Positions 26,110 to 35,031 of a stretch of DNA of 64,000 nucleotides are shown piece after piece. Numbering within the stretch: position 1 is the stretch's first letter; every line of letters starts with the position of its first letter. The DNA comes from Stygiobacter sp043807765 (GTDB lineage: Bacteria; Bacteroidota; Ignavibacteria; Ignavibacteriales; Melioribacteraceae): the NCBI GenBank assembly GCA_043807765.1, contig JAZDFQ010000038.1, positions 116,533 to 180,532 on the forward strand, in the 5' to 3' direction. Under the pieces are notes generated by a model that saw nothing but the letters and a program-made list of their open reading frames with translations, made no database searches and was not told the origin of the DNA. Made by a program: the position numbers and the translations under genes.

Positions 26110-26778
26110 TTAAGCGGATTTCTTTTTAGAGAATGAAACCTTTCTTTCACTTCCTTGCAGCAATCTTTCGATATTTGCTCTGTGTGTGTAAACTACAAAC
26201 AATGCCAAAAGAATTGCAAAAGGTAAGATTGTATGATAACCATGTATGTCTACATTAAAAATATTTTCGCGAATTATCATTATTAGCGGAACGGAAACTG
26301 CTGCTGCAAGCGATCCTAATGAGATATATCTTGAAAAGCCGACAACTAAAAAGAACACTCCAAGTGCCAACGCCATATCAACTGTAACTATCATTATTAA
26401 AACGCCAAGGCCGGTAGCAATACCTTTCCCGCCTTTGAAGCCGGCGAATAATGTCCAAACATGACCGATTACAGCGGTAACGCCGCAAATAATTTGAACG
26501 AGGGTAAAATCATCAAAAGGTGTAACATTATTAAAAGGAAACCTATCTAAATAGAAACGAGCTACTAGAATTACTGCAATGGCTCCTTTGAGTGCGTCTA
26601 GAAGGATAGTGAGAATGCCCCACTTCCAACCAAGTACACGGAATACGTTGGAACCGCCGGCGTTGCCGCTGCCGTAGTTTCTTATATCTATGCCTCGAAC
26701 TAATTTACTAATCAAAATACTATTCGGAATTGAACCTACTAAGTAAGAGAGAATGATCACGAAAAAGAGATTCAGCAT
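26110..26778 (-). CDS. plsY: Acyl-phosphate:glycerol-3-phosphate acyltransferase PlsY
   Basis: Inner-membrane enzyme that acylates glycerol 3-phosphate with acyl phosphate, the first step of phospholipid synthesis. It has 222 residues and about five to six helices, with the family motifs S-G-N-A-G-G-S-N-V-F-R (about 37-47), G-H-V-W-T-L-F-A-G-F-K-G-G-K-G (about 107-121) and a third conserved T-H-R-A-N-I near the C-terminus. Its stop abuts the gpsA start. Confidence 0.95.
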   Translation of the reverse strand: MLNLFFVIILSYLVGSIPNSILISKLVRGIDIRNYGSGNAGGSNVFRVLGWKWGILTILLDALKGAIAVILVARFYLDRFPFNNVTPFDDFTLVQIICGVTAVIGHVWTLFAGFKGGKGIATGLGVLIMIVTVDMALALGVFFLVVGFSRYISLGSLAAAVSVPLIMIIRENIFNVDIHGYHTILPFAILLALFVVYTHRANIERLLQGSERKVSFSKKKSA

Positions 26779-26844
26779 TTTTTCTACCTATATGTTGAGC
26801 TAAAATTATATAAAAGGTTTTTTATAAACAATTGGATTTTGCTA

Positions 26845-27525
26845 TTAAAAAGATTTCAAAATCATCGATAATATATGTATGTCTTCGTCAGTTGTAATTT
26901 TGAAGTTCAAAGAAGATCCGTTCACAATTTTTACTTCGTATCCGGCTCTATGAACTAACATTGATTCATCTGTCCCAACAAAGTTTTCTGCCTTAGCTTT
27001 CTTCATCGCATCCATAATTATTTTGTACCGAAAAACTTGCGGTGTCTGCGCATAATAAAATTCAGAACGGTCAACATAATCTAAAACGTTTTCTGCTCCT
27101 CGGATTAAAGTGTCCTTAGCTTTCTGCGCAACAACTGCGGCTCCAAATTGCTTAGCAGTCTGGATTGAATCATATAAAATTTCTTTGGTTAGCAAAGGGC
27201 GAACTGCGTCGTGAATTACAACTATATCGTCATCTTCAGCTTTGAGAGATTTGAGAGCATTATATACTGAGTGTTGTCTCTCTTCGCCGCCTTCAACCAA
27301 GCAAGTAAACTTTGTGAGACTAAAATTATGTTTGATTGACTCCAGCAGCGGGAAGTAATTATTTTGAGCAGCTACAACTATCTCGTCAACATGTTTGGAA
27401 GATTGGAAAACTTGAAGAGTGTAAGCGATAAGTTCTTTGCCGGCAAATTGTAAATATTGTTTGGGAAGCGGCGAGTTAGTCCGCTTACCCAAACCTCCCG
27501 AAGGAATAATAACATACGTTTTCAT
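26845..27525 (-). CDS. ispD: 2-C-methyl-D-erythritol 4-phosphate cytidylyltransferase
   Basis: Third step of the non-mevalonate isoprenoid pathway. It has 226 residues, with the nucleotide-binding N-terminus S-G-G-L-G-K-R and P-K-Q-Y-L, then V-I-H-D-A-V-R-P (the family signature), and Q-T-P-Q-V-F-R. The usual first motif is A-A-G-x-G-x-R; here Ser replaces the first Ala (P-S-G-G-L-G-K-R). One base separates it from queA upstream. The IspF partner is not in the window. Confidence 0.94.
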   Translation of the reverse strand: MKTYVIIPSGGLGKRTNSPLPKQYLQFAGKELIAYTLQVFQSSKHVDEIVVAAQNNYFPLLESIKHNFSLTKFTCLVEGGEERQHSVYNALKSLKAEDDDIVVIHDAVRPLLTKEILYDSIQTAKQFGAAVVAQKAKDTLIRGAENVLDYVDRSEFYYAQTPQVFRYKIIMDAMKKAKAENFVGTDESMLVHRAGYEVKIVNGSSLNFKITTDEDIHILSMILKSF

Positions 27526-27526
27526 A

Positions 27527-28564
27527 TTACAGAATTAGCATTGAGTCACCGTAACTTAAGAAACGGTAACCATCCTTTTGAGCTTTCTTGTATGCTTTCA
27601 TTAAAAAGTCATAACCGCTGAATGCACCGGCTAACATAAGGAGTGTAGATTCCGGTGCGTGGAAGTTGGTTATTAATTTTTTAGTTACTTTAAAATCGTA
27701 AGGAGGAAAAATAAATTTATCCGTCCAACCGAAATTAGGCTTAGCTAATCCATCTGCAGTTACACTGCTTTCCAACGCGCGGCAAGTGCTGGTTCCAACT
27801 ACAAAAACATTTTTCTTGTTCTTCAAAGCAGTATTAATAACTTCTGCGGTTTCAACGGGAACTTCAAAGAATTCGGAATCCATTCTATGTTTTGTTAAGT
27901 CTTCAACTTCTACAGGACGGAAAGTGCCTAGACCGATATGAAGAATAACCGGAACAGTTTTAACACCTAATTTTTCCAGCTTCTTAACGAGCGTTGGTGT
28001 AAAATGTAAACCAGCTGTTGGAGCCGCTACGGAACCGTCAATCTCTGCAAAAATTGTTTGATAGTCTTCGCGGTCTTTTGCAACTGCATCACGCTTAATG
28101 TATGGCGGCAGAGGAGTGTGCCCAATTTTTTCTATTGCTTTAAAGATATCGCCGGCATCTTCGTTAAAGCGAACAGTTCTTCCGCGTGATGTAGTGTTAT
28201 CAATTACTTCGCACCAAAGCTTATCGTTGAAATAAATCCTATTGCCGATACGAACTTTTCTTGCCGGATCAACAATAACATCCCATATGTTTTCTTCTTT
28301 ATTTAATTCGCGTAAAACAAATACTTCAATTTTTGCGTTTGTGCGTTCTTTCTTTCCGAATAGACGAGCTTGCATTACTTTGCTTTTGTTTACAACAATT
28401 ACATCGCCTTTCTGAACGAAATCTGATAAATCAGAGAACTTATAATTTTCGATGCTTTGATCGGCGCGGTTCATAACCATCATTTTTGCTTTATCGCGCG
28501 GATTTGCCGGATGCTTGGCAATTGCTGTTTTTGGTAAATTATATTTGAAATCGGATAACTTCAT
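27527..28564 (-). CDS. queA: S-adenosylmethionine:tRNA ribosyltransferase-isomerase
   Basis: Transfers the ribosyl part of SAM to 7-aminomethyl-7-deazaguanine in tRNA to form epoxyqueuosine. It has 345 residues, typical. Recognisable segments are the N-terminal F-K-Y-N-L-P-K-T-A-I-A, then S-V-A-A-P-T-A-G-L-H-F-T, the L-H-I-G-L-G-T-F-R-P-V block, and T-N-F-H-A-P-E-S-T-L-L-M near the C-terminus. No other queuosine gene is nearby. Confidence 0.96.
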   Translation of the reverse strand: MKLSDFKYNLPKTAIAKHPANPRDKAKMMVMNRADQSIENYKFSDLSDFVQKGDVIVVNKSKVMQARLFGKKERTNAKIEVFVLRELNKEENIWDVIVDPARKVRIGNRIYFNDKLWCEVIDNTTSRGRTVRFNEDAGDIFKAIEKIGHTPLPPYIKRDAVAKDREDYQTIFAEIDGSVAAPTAGLHFTPTLVKKLEKLGVKTVPVILHIGLGTFRPVEVEDLTKHRMDSEFFEVPVETAEVINTALKNKKNVFVVGTSTCRALESSVTADGLAKPNFGWTDKFIFPPYDFKVTKKLITNFHAPESTLLMLAGAFSGYDFLMKAYKKAQKDGYRFLSYGDSMLIL

Positions 28565-28599
28565 TTAGACTCCTCTAAATTATTTCTGAGAACAATGAA

Positions 28600-28658
28600 C
28601 AAAGAATCTCACCAACAGTTAATTAGAGATTCTTTGCCTCCCGCTAGAAAAGCGGGAG
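28600..28658 (-). repeat. Two stacked inverted repeats after ppdK
   Basis: Downstream of ppdK on the minus strand lies a perfect 8-bp stem with a 5-base loop (28638-28658, CTCCCGCT/AGCGGGAG on the plus strand). Next comes a perfect 11-bp inverted repeat (28600-28610 with 28626-28636, CAAAGAATCTC/GAGATTCTTTG) around a 15-base loop. The first hairpin is terminator-like but has no good T-run. The pair may attenuate transcription into queA or protect the ppdK 3' end. Confidence 0.55.
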
Positions 28659-28689
28659 ACTCAGAATTACAACACTTACTTTTTCTTTG

Positions 28690-31470
28690 CTACTTTTTAA
28701 CAACTTTCTTTGCCGCTTTTTTAGCTACTACTTTCTTAGCTGATCTTGCTTCTTTAACAGCAGCCTGAGCTGCTGCTAATCGAGCAATCGGAACACGGAA
28801 TGGGGAACAGCTAACGTAGTTCAAACCAATCTTATGGCAGAATTCTACTGATTTAGGTTCACCGCCATGCTCGCCGCAAATACCAATCTTAAGATCTGGT
28901 CTTGTAGCGCGTCCGCCTTGAACAGCAATTTCCATCAGCTTGCCAATTGCATCTTGGTCAATTGATTGGAATGGATCTTCCAGTAAAATCTTTTTGTCGA
29001 GATATTCCGGTAAGAATCCGCCGATATCATCACGAGAGAAGCCGAAGCCCATTTGTGTAAGATCGTTTGTACCGAAAGAGAAGAATTGAGCAACTTCGGC
29101 AATTTTATCAGCAGTTAAGCAAGCACGTGGTATTTCGATCATCGTTCCGGTTAAGTGAGGAATTTTCTTTAAACCGAATTGCGCTGCAACTTCTGCGTGA
29201 ACCTTTGTTACTAATGCATATTGATGTTTGATTTCGTTAACGTGACATGTAACTGGAATCATTATTTCCGGATATGGTTTCTTTCCTTCAGCCAATAATT
29301 CTGCAGTAGCTTGGAAGATAGCGCGAACTTGCATTTCTGTAATTTCCGGGTAAGTAATACCAAGACGAACACCACGGTGTCCCATCATTGGATTGTTTTC
29401 ATGCAATGATTCTGCGCGTTCGTTTAATTCATCTAAAGAAATCCCTAAACTCTCAGCAAGTTTTTGTCTTTCTTCAATTTGTGTTGGAACAAATTCATGG
29501 AGCGGTGGATCAAGTGTACGGAATGTAACAGCAAATCCGTCCATAGCAGCCAATGTTCCTTTAACGTCTCTCATAACAAATGGGAAGAGTTCGTTCAATG
29601 CAGAAATTCTTTCTTCTTGAGATTTGGAGTGAATCATCTTGCGGAGAATGAATAATGGTTCTTCAGAATTTTTCCCGTAGAACATATGTTCTGTTCTGAA
29701 CAAGCCAATCCCTTCAGCACCATAAGCGCGAGCGCGAATTGCATCTTCCGGAGTTTCAGCATTTGTTCTTACTTTTAACTTTTTAACATCATCGCAAAGT
29801 TTCATGAATGCAACGAAATCAGCATTATCTTCTGCAGCTTTCTTCATTGGAAGTTCGCCGGCATAAACAGTTCCTTTAGAACCGTTAAGTGTCAGCCAAT
29901 CACCTTCTTTGAATGATGAACCGCCAGCTTCAAATGTTCTTTCTTCATAATTAATTTTTAAGCCGCCGGCACCAACTATACAACACTTGCCCCAGCCGCG
30001 AGCTACTAAAGCTGCGTGAGATGTCATACCGCCGCGAGCAGTTAAGATTGCTTCAGCTGCGCGCATACCTTCGATGTCTTCCGGATTTGTTTCTTCGCGA
30101 ACAAGAATTACTCTCTTGCCTTCTTTTTTCCAAGCAACTGCATCAGCAGCGTTAAATACAACTTGTCCGGATGCACCGCCAGGTCCGGCTGGTAAACCTT
30201 TAATAAATGCTTTTGTGTTTATTTCAACAGCCGGATCGATGATTGGATGTAACAATTCATCTAACTGAGCTGGCTGAACACGCATTACAGCTTCTTCTTT
30301 AGTAATAAGTTTTTGTTTGAACATATCAAGAGCCATTTTAACAGCTGCCGGTCCGTTTCTCTTACCAACACGGCACTGCAACATATAAAGTCTGCCCTCT
30401 TGAATTGTAAATTCGATATCGAGCATATCATTATAATGCTTTTCCAACAAGCGTTGAATCTTATGAAGCTCTTTATAAGTGCTCGGCATTCCGGTTTCAA
30501 GAGACTGAAGGTGAGCCGTATGTTCTGTCTTACCAACTTCGTTAATTGGGTTTGGAGTTCTAATACCCGCAACTACATCTTCACCTTGAGCATTTGTTAA
30601 CCATTCGCCGTAGAAATAATTTTCGCCGGTAGCCGGGTTACGTGTAAATGCAACACCGGTTGCAGATGTATCGCCCATGTTACCAAATACCATTGATTGT
30701 ACATTTACTGCAGTACCCCATTCATCCGGGATTCCTTCAATTCTTCTGTAAGAGCAAGCACGTTTTCCCATCCAGCTTTGGAATACAGCAGAAACTGCAC
30801 CCCATAATTGATCCATTGGATTTTCCGGGAAAGGTTTGCCAAGAACTTCTTGAACTTTTGCTTTGTAAATTTCGATAAGTTCTTTCAAATCGTCAGCAGT
30901 CAAATCTGTATCAGCATGAACGCCGCGAGATTCTTTAATTTTGTGAAGTTCTTTTTCCAATTGCTGGCGAACGCCTTGTCCTTCAGCTGGTTCTATGCCG
31001 GCGGCTTTTTCCATAACTACATCGGAATACATTTGGATTAATCGGCGGTGTGAATCGTAAACGAAACGCGGATTGCCGGTTTTAGCAATCAAAGCTTCGC
31101 GTGTTTCATTGTTCAATCCTACATTCAAAATTGTTTCCATCATACCAGGCATAGAAGCGCGAGCACCGGAACGAACTGAAACGAGCAATGGGTTTTTAAG
31201 ATCGCCAAATTTTGCGCCCATTTCTTTTTCTGTCCTTGCAAGAGCAGCTTTTAACTGTCCTTCAACTTCTTTAGGGTATTTTTTGTTGTTCTTGTAGTAT
31301 GCAGTACATACTTCTGTTGTAATTGTAAAGCCGGCTGGAACCGGTAATCCGATATTAACCATCTCAGCAAGGTTTGCACCTTTTCCGCCGAGCAGCTCTT
31401 TCATGTTTGCTTGTCCTTCAGCACGCTTTCCACCAAAAAAGTATACGTACTTATTTGTTGCTTTAGCCAT
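28690..31470 (-). CDS. ppdK: Pyruvate, phosphate dikinase
   Basis: Interconverts pyruvate, ATP and phosphate with PEP, AMP and pyrophosphate, serving glycolysis or gluconeogenesis. It has 926 residues: an N-terminal ATP-grasp domain (G-G-K-G-A-N-L-A-E-M; V-R-S-G-A), the phosphohistidine swivel domain with His485 in G-G-M-T-S-H-A-A-L, and the C-terminal PEP/pyruvate barrel (F-R-T-E-H-M-F; F-G-T-N-D-L-T-Q-M; G-I-C-G-E-H). The last about 18 residues form a Lys/Ala/Val-rich basic tail not found in typical PPDKs. A GGAGG Shine-Dalgarno sequence at 31479-31483 precedes the ATG. Confidence 0.97.
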   Translation of the reverse strand: MAKATNKYVYFFGGKRAEGQANMKELLGGKGANLAEMVNIGLPVPAGFTITTEVCTAYYKNNKKYPKEVEGQLKAALARTEKEMGAKFGDLKNPLLVSVRSGARASMPGMMETILNVGLNNETREALIAKTGNPRFVYDSHRRLIQMYSDVVMEKAAGIEPAEGQGVRQQLEKELHKIKESRGVHADTDLTADDLKELIEIYKAKVQEVLGKPFPENPMDQLWGAVSAVFQSWMGKRACSYRRIEGIPDEWGTAVNVQSMVFGNMGDTSATGVAFTRNPATGENYFYGEWLTNAQGEDVVAGIRTPNPINEVGKTEHTAHLQSLETGMPSTYKELHKIQRLLEKHYNDMLDIEFTIQEGRLYMLQCRVGKRNGPAAVKMALDMFKQKLITKEEAVMRVQPAQLDELLHPIIDPAVEINTKAFIKGLPAGPGGASGQVVFNAADAVAWKKEGKRVILVREETNPEDIEGMRAAEAILTARGGMTSHAALVARGWGKCCIVGAGGLKINYEERTFEAGGSSFKEGDWLTLNGSKGTVYAGELPMKKAAEDNADFVAFMKLCDDVKKLKVRTNAETPEDAIRARAYGAEGIGLFRTEHMFYGKNSEEPLFILRKMIHSKSQEERISALNELFPFVMRDVKGTLAAMDGFAVTFRTLDPPLHEFVPTQIEERQKLAESLGISLDELNERAESLHENNPMMGHRGVRLGITYPEITEMQVRAIFQATAELLAEGKKPYPEIMIPVTCHVNEIKHQYALVTKVHAEVAAQFGLKKIPHLTGTMIEIPRACLTADKIAEVAQFFSFGTNDLTQMGFGFSRDDIGGFLPEYLDKKILLEDPFQSIDQDAIGKLMEIAVQGGRATRPDLKIGICGEHGGEPKSVEFCHKIGLNYVSCSPFRVPIARLAAAQAAVKEARSAKKVVAKKAAKKVVKK

Positions 31471-31627
31471 TTAACTATCCTCCAGTTAATGTATTTGTTG
31501 TTTATATAAATTTTGTGATTCCATAATCAATCTCATCTGCAATTCCTTTTAGGAAATGCCCAAACTTAATTTGCCCATTCTCTTTGTAGAGAACGGTAGG
31601 GATGAGCCTAACGGGTCTCACATGTGT
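31471..31627 (-). other. Intergenic leader of ppdK with two small hairpins
   Basis: The 157 bases between lpxK and ppdK hold a 6-bp stem TTCTCT/AGAGAA (31578-31593) and a 5-bp stem TTCCT/AGGAA (31543-31555), then the ppdK ribosome-binding site. The first hairpin could help end the lpxK transcript; no T-run follows. No known riboswitch was recognised. Confidence 0.35.
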
Positions 31628-32674
31628 TTATTCCAATGAACCAAGAACAAGTTTGTTGAATCTCTCTTGTTCTTCAATTTTTAATGCTATTTTCAAAAAG
31701 TAGATGTCAATGTCATCAAGCTCTTTGCGGAAGTTGGTAAGCTTAACAGCGTCTTTATGAGTTGTTAATACCGAGTGAGAGTTTGTGTCATAAAACATCT
31801 TTCTAATTTCTTGAACTTCAGCCGTTGAGTAATTAGCATGGTCCGGATAAAGAAGTTTATTTGTTATATCAATTTTATTGTTCTCTAAAACACTTAAGAA
31901 CGAATGCGGTTTAGCTATACCGCATACAACCAAACTTTTCTGCCCTTGAAAGTCTTCCAGCGGAAACGAATTATGCGACTTAACGTCAAAAATTCCTTGT
32001 GAAGAATAGAAACCGTAAAAAATTTCCTTGCTGCTAAAATATTTTTTAAGTTTTTCCGGAATCTCTGTTCTCTCTGAAAATTTTCTATTAATGATTATTA
32101 TATCTGCCCTATCAAGAGATTCAAAAGGCTCACGCATCATACCAAGCGGAATAGGATTTTGTTCTACAAAATCTACCTTATTTAGAAATCTTTGATCTAC
32201 AAGCACAATATCCAGATTTCTGTGAATCCATCTATGCTGAAACGCATCGTCAAGTACGATTGTATCTACAGAGGTGTCTTTAACCAACTGTGCTGCGCCC
32301 TTGGCTCTCTTCTCGCAAACCGCTGCCGGAATTTTCAATTCTTCCGCAACAAGAATGATTTCATCGCCGCATTTATCTACGCTGCTCTCAATTTCATTAC
32401 CGTTGCTTACCAAAACATATCCGAAGGAATTTCTTCCGTAACCTCTGCTTAATACACCAATCTTTTTGCCATATGCTTTTAGCATTTCACCAAGCATCAG
32501 CACAGCCGGAGTTTTACCTGAACCGCCGACAGTAATATTCCCGATAGAAATTACCTTAGCGTTAACTTTTGCGGCATGGAAAAAATTCTTTTCGAAAAGG
32601 AAATTTCTTATCCGAATAATTACAGCATACAAGAATGCAAGAGGGGATGATATAATTCTCAAGAACTCAATCAT
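31628..32674 (-). CDS. lpxK: Tetraacyldisaccharide 4'-kinase
   Basis: Phosphorylates the lipid A disaccharide precursor at the 4' position at the inner membrane. It has 348 residues. The Walker A-like motif lies in N-I-T-V-G-G-S-G-K-T-P, followed by V-L-S-R-G-Y-G-R, V-L-D-D-A-F-Q-H-R (catalytic Asp region) and T-T-H-K-D-A-V-K-L. The N-terminal hydrophobic segment anchors it. Its start overlaps the stop of the acyltransferase gene by four bases, so it is the last gene of the lipid A run. Confidence 0.95.
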   Translation of the reverse strand: MIEFLRIISSPLAFLYAVIIRIRNFLFEKNFFHAAKVNAKVISIGNITVGGSGKTPAVLMLGEMLKAYGKKIGVLSRGYGRNSFGYVLVSNGNEIESSVDKCGDEIILVAEELKIPAAVCEKRAKGAAQLVKDTSVDTIVLDDAFQHRWIHRNLDIVLVDQRFLNKVDFVEQNPIPLGMMREPFESLDRADIIIINRKFSERTEIPEKLKKYFSSKEIFYGFYSSQGIFDVKSHNSFPLEDFQGQKSLVVCGIAKPHSFLSVLENNKIDITNKLLYPDHANYSTAEVQEIRKMFYDTNSHSVLTTHKDAVKLTNFRKELDDIDIYFLKIALKIEEQERFNKLVLGSLE

Positions 32675-33327
32675 CTATTCAGCGCTTCCTTCTGTAAATT
32701 ATTTAGCTCTGTTTCGCATTTATCAATTATTTCAGAAGTTTCTTCTTTTGTTAATATTGCCGAAATCATAATCGGCTGAGAATATATTGCAGTTACAGCG
32801 GAAAACGGTTTAGGTATTTCGAACTTATCCCAGCTTTTCAAACTCCACTTACTTTTCATTCCAATTCCAACGAGTAGGAGTGGTATTTGCGAACGACGTG
32901 CTGTAATTACTGCACCGGGTTTCATTTTATAAATTGGCCCTGTTGGTCCATCGGGTGTAAGCGCAAGATGATAATTTTCTTCAGTAAGATGAATCATCAT
33001 ATCTAATGCCTCATGTCCGCCTTTGCTGCTTGAACCGCGTACAACATAAAAATTCCATTTTTCAAGAATAGCAGTGAGCACATCGCCATCCTTACTTTTA
33101 CTAACAAGAGAAGCAAAGTTTCGGTTCCTTTGCATAAACCAACCAATCAGCATCGAACCATGCCAGAAAGCAACCACATAGTTTTTCTTTTGTTTGTCTA
33201 ATTCTTTAATTACATCAGAATTTTCTATTCTGATTCTAACAGTCTTTAAAAGAACATTTATTAAAAAACTCGCGATTCTAATACCTAGAAAGCGCAAAAT
33301 ATTTTTTTGATTATTGCTAAGCTTCAT
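32671..33327 (-). CDS. DUF374-type lysophospholipid acyltransferase-like protein
   Basis: A 218-residue protein with an N-terminal hydrophobic segment. It has F-W-H-G-S-M-L (about 53-59), the segment V-V-R-G-S-S-S-K-G-G, and T-P-D-G-P-T-G-P. These are the hallmarks of the DUF374 family, distant relatives of LpxL/PlsC acyltransferases. Sitting between lpxB and lpxK with overlaps on both sides (11 and 4 bases), it probably acylates lipid A or a precursor, perhaps in place of LpxL. That substrate is inferred only from the neighbours. Confidence 0.8.
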   Translation of the reverse strand: MKLSNNQKNILRFLGIRIASFLINVLLKTVRIRIENSDVIKELDKQKKNYVVAFWHGSMLIGWFMQRNRNFASLVSKSKDGDVLTAILEKWNFYVVRGSSSKGGHEALDMMIHLTEENYHLALTPDGPTGPIYKMKPGAVITARRSQIPLLLVGIGMKSKWSLKSWDKFEIPKPFSAVTAIYSQPIMISAILTKEETSEIIDKCETELNNLQKEALNR

Positions 33328-34453
33328 TCATCTCCGCTAAGATTATTTCGGCTGCTCTTTTAGAAGCTCCGCCAGTGCCAAGCAAATTTTTCAACTTGCC
33401 AAGTTCCGATTTAATCTCTTCTAACTTTTTCTTTTCGCTTAATATGAATTTAACTTCAGTAAAAATTTTCTCACTATTGACATCGTTCTGGATTAACTCT
33501 TTTACGACAGTTTTACCAAGTATTATGTTGGCCATTGCAATATTTTTAATCTTAGCCAGATTCTTACCAATCAGATAGGTGAGTGTGTTTGTCGCATAGA
33601 CCACAATAAACGGCAACTGAAAGTACCCGGCTTCTAAAGTAGAAGTCCCGCTTTTGATAATTCCAAACTTTGAATGCTTGTACAAATCGTAGGTAAAACC
33701 TTTCACTACTTTGTATTTGTTAGCGGAAGAAACTTCACTAAGTAAGTTTTCATTTATATTTTCCGCACAAGCTACAACAACTTGAATGTTGAAGTCATCA
33801 GCTATTCTTTCGGCGGCGGCAATACACTCCGGAAATATTTTCCTAATTTCTTGCTTTCGGCTTCCTGGTAAAACTAACAGAATTTCTTTATCGGCATCTA
33901 ATCCAAATTTCATAACTAATTCATCTTTAGAAAGAAATTGATAATTCTGAACATGTTCTACTAACGGATGCCCGACATATACAGAATCCACACCGGCTTC
34001 TCTATACATCTTCTCTTCAAACGGGAAGATGACAAGCATCTTTTTTATAAGCTGTTTAATTTTTTCTATCCGCCCTTTTCCCCAAGCCCAAACTTGAGGA
34101 GAGATAAAATAGATCAGCTTCTTTCCGCGAGAATGAAATTCTTTAGCAATGTAAAGATTGAATCCGGGGTAATCTATCAAAACTATCATTTCAATATTTT
34201 CTTCCTCTGCAAGTTGCAGAAGATTGCGTTTCACTTTGTTAATGAAGGGAAGATGGCGAAGCACTTCGATGAATCCCAAAAATGCCATCTGCTTAATGTG
34301 ATACTTTGCTTTCATACCGGCGGCAATCATTTTGTCTCCGCCGATTCCAAAAAATTCCATCGAAGGATCGAGTAAACTCAACTCCTTCATCAAACTTGCA
34401 CCATGTAAATCGCCGGAAGCTTCACCGGCCACTATCATCAATTTCTTGTTCAA
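33317..34453 (-). CDS. lpxB: Lipid-A-disaccharide synthase
   Basis: Joins UDP-diacylglucosamine and lipid X to give the lipid A disaccharide. It has 378 residues, a GT-B glycosyltransferase with the N-terminal G-E-A-S-G-D-L-H-G-A motif, then F-G-I-G-G-D, D-Y-P-G-F-N-L (substrate loop), Q-V-W-A-W-G, L-P-G-S-R-K-Q-E and K-S-G-T-S-T-L-E in the UDP-binding region. It overlaps the gene on either side, consistent with one transcript through lpxK. Confidence 0.96.
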   Translation of the reverse strand: MNKKLMIVAGEASGDLHGASLMKELSLLDPSMEFFGIGGDKMIAAGMKAKYHIKQMAFLGFIEVLRHLPFINKVKRNLLQLAEEENIEMIVLIDYPGFNLYIAKEFHSRGKKLIYFISPQVWAWGKGRIEKIKQLIKKMLVIFPFEEKMYREAGVDSVYVGHPLVEHVQNYQFLSKDELVMKFGLDADKEILLVLPGSRKQEIRKIFPECIAAAERIADDFNIQVVVACAENINENLLSEVSSANKYKVVKGFTYDLYKHSKFGIIKSGTSTLEAGYFQLPFIVVYATNTLTYLIGKNLAKIKNIAMANIILGKTVVKELIQNDVNSEKIFTEVKFILSEKKKLEEIKSELGKLKNLLGTGGASKRAAEIILAEMNEA

Positions 34454-35031
34454 CTTAACGCGTATCTAACAATTACAATTAGAATTATAAATGCGAGTGC
34501 CTGTAAAGTTCTCATCTCGCTTTTCAATCCAGCCTTAGGATTAAACGGCGGCTGTTCAATTCCAATATTTGGATAAGCTCTTAAACTTGGAATTAATTTC
34601 GGAACTGCTGTTCTATAATCTTCGTAAGCTTTTCCATATTTCTGGACTAAGAAGCCTTCTTCTTCCTTAATGATTACATAATACTGCCACATGAAAAACG
34701 CTAAAGCAACAATTTGCAAATATGGGAAAAGAGCAAAAGACATAATTCCTATACCGAGATACATTAACATATTGCCGAGATATAGAGGATTACGTAAATG
34801 TGCGAACGCGCCGCTAACAACTAAATATGTAGCGCCAACTTCACCGGTTCTTCTTGTTTCGCTTCCGGCATAAGCAACACCCCAGAAGCGGAAAAACTCG
34901 CCGAGCAATGCAACTGCAAATCCAACTACTAAACTTACCGGAGTCGCTTGCTGAAAAAGAAGCATCAAGATTAAAAAGGGAATGGGCGAGTAGCTTCTGT
35001 ATTTAAAAACTTTTAATGCAAAATTATTCAT
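34450..35031 (-). CDS. Isoprenylcysteine carboxyl methyltransferase-like membrane protein
   Basis: A 193-residue protein with four to five membrane helices. The C-terminal part has the SAM-binding pattern of the ICMT/PEMT family: H-L-R-N-P-L-Y-L-G-N near 97-106 and E-E-E-G-F-L-V-Q-K-Y-G-K-A-Y-E-D-Y near 142-158. Bacterial members methylate diverse small molecules or lipids and their substrates are mostly unknown. It overlaps lpxB by four bases and the HAD gene by one base, so a role on a lipid is plausible but unproven. Confidence 0.8.
   Translation of the reverse strand: MNNFALKVFKYRSYSPIPFLILMLLFQQATPVSLVVGFAVALLGEFFRFWGVAYAGSETRRTGEVGATYLVVSGAFAHLRNPLYLGNMLMYLGIGIMSFALFPYLQIVALAFFMWQYYVIIKEEEGFLVQKYGKAYEDYRTAVPKLIPSLRAYPNIGIEQPPFNPKAGLKSEMRTLQALAFIILIVIVRYALS

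Noticed and set aside
30313..30600. Open frame on the plus strand opposite ppdK
   Set aside because: It is antisense to a strongly conserved enzyme, and its translation shows no domain. The same holds for other long antisense frames, for example inside rsmB and recG.
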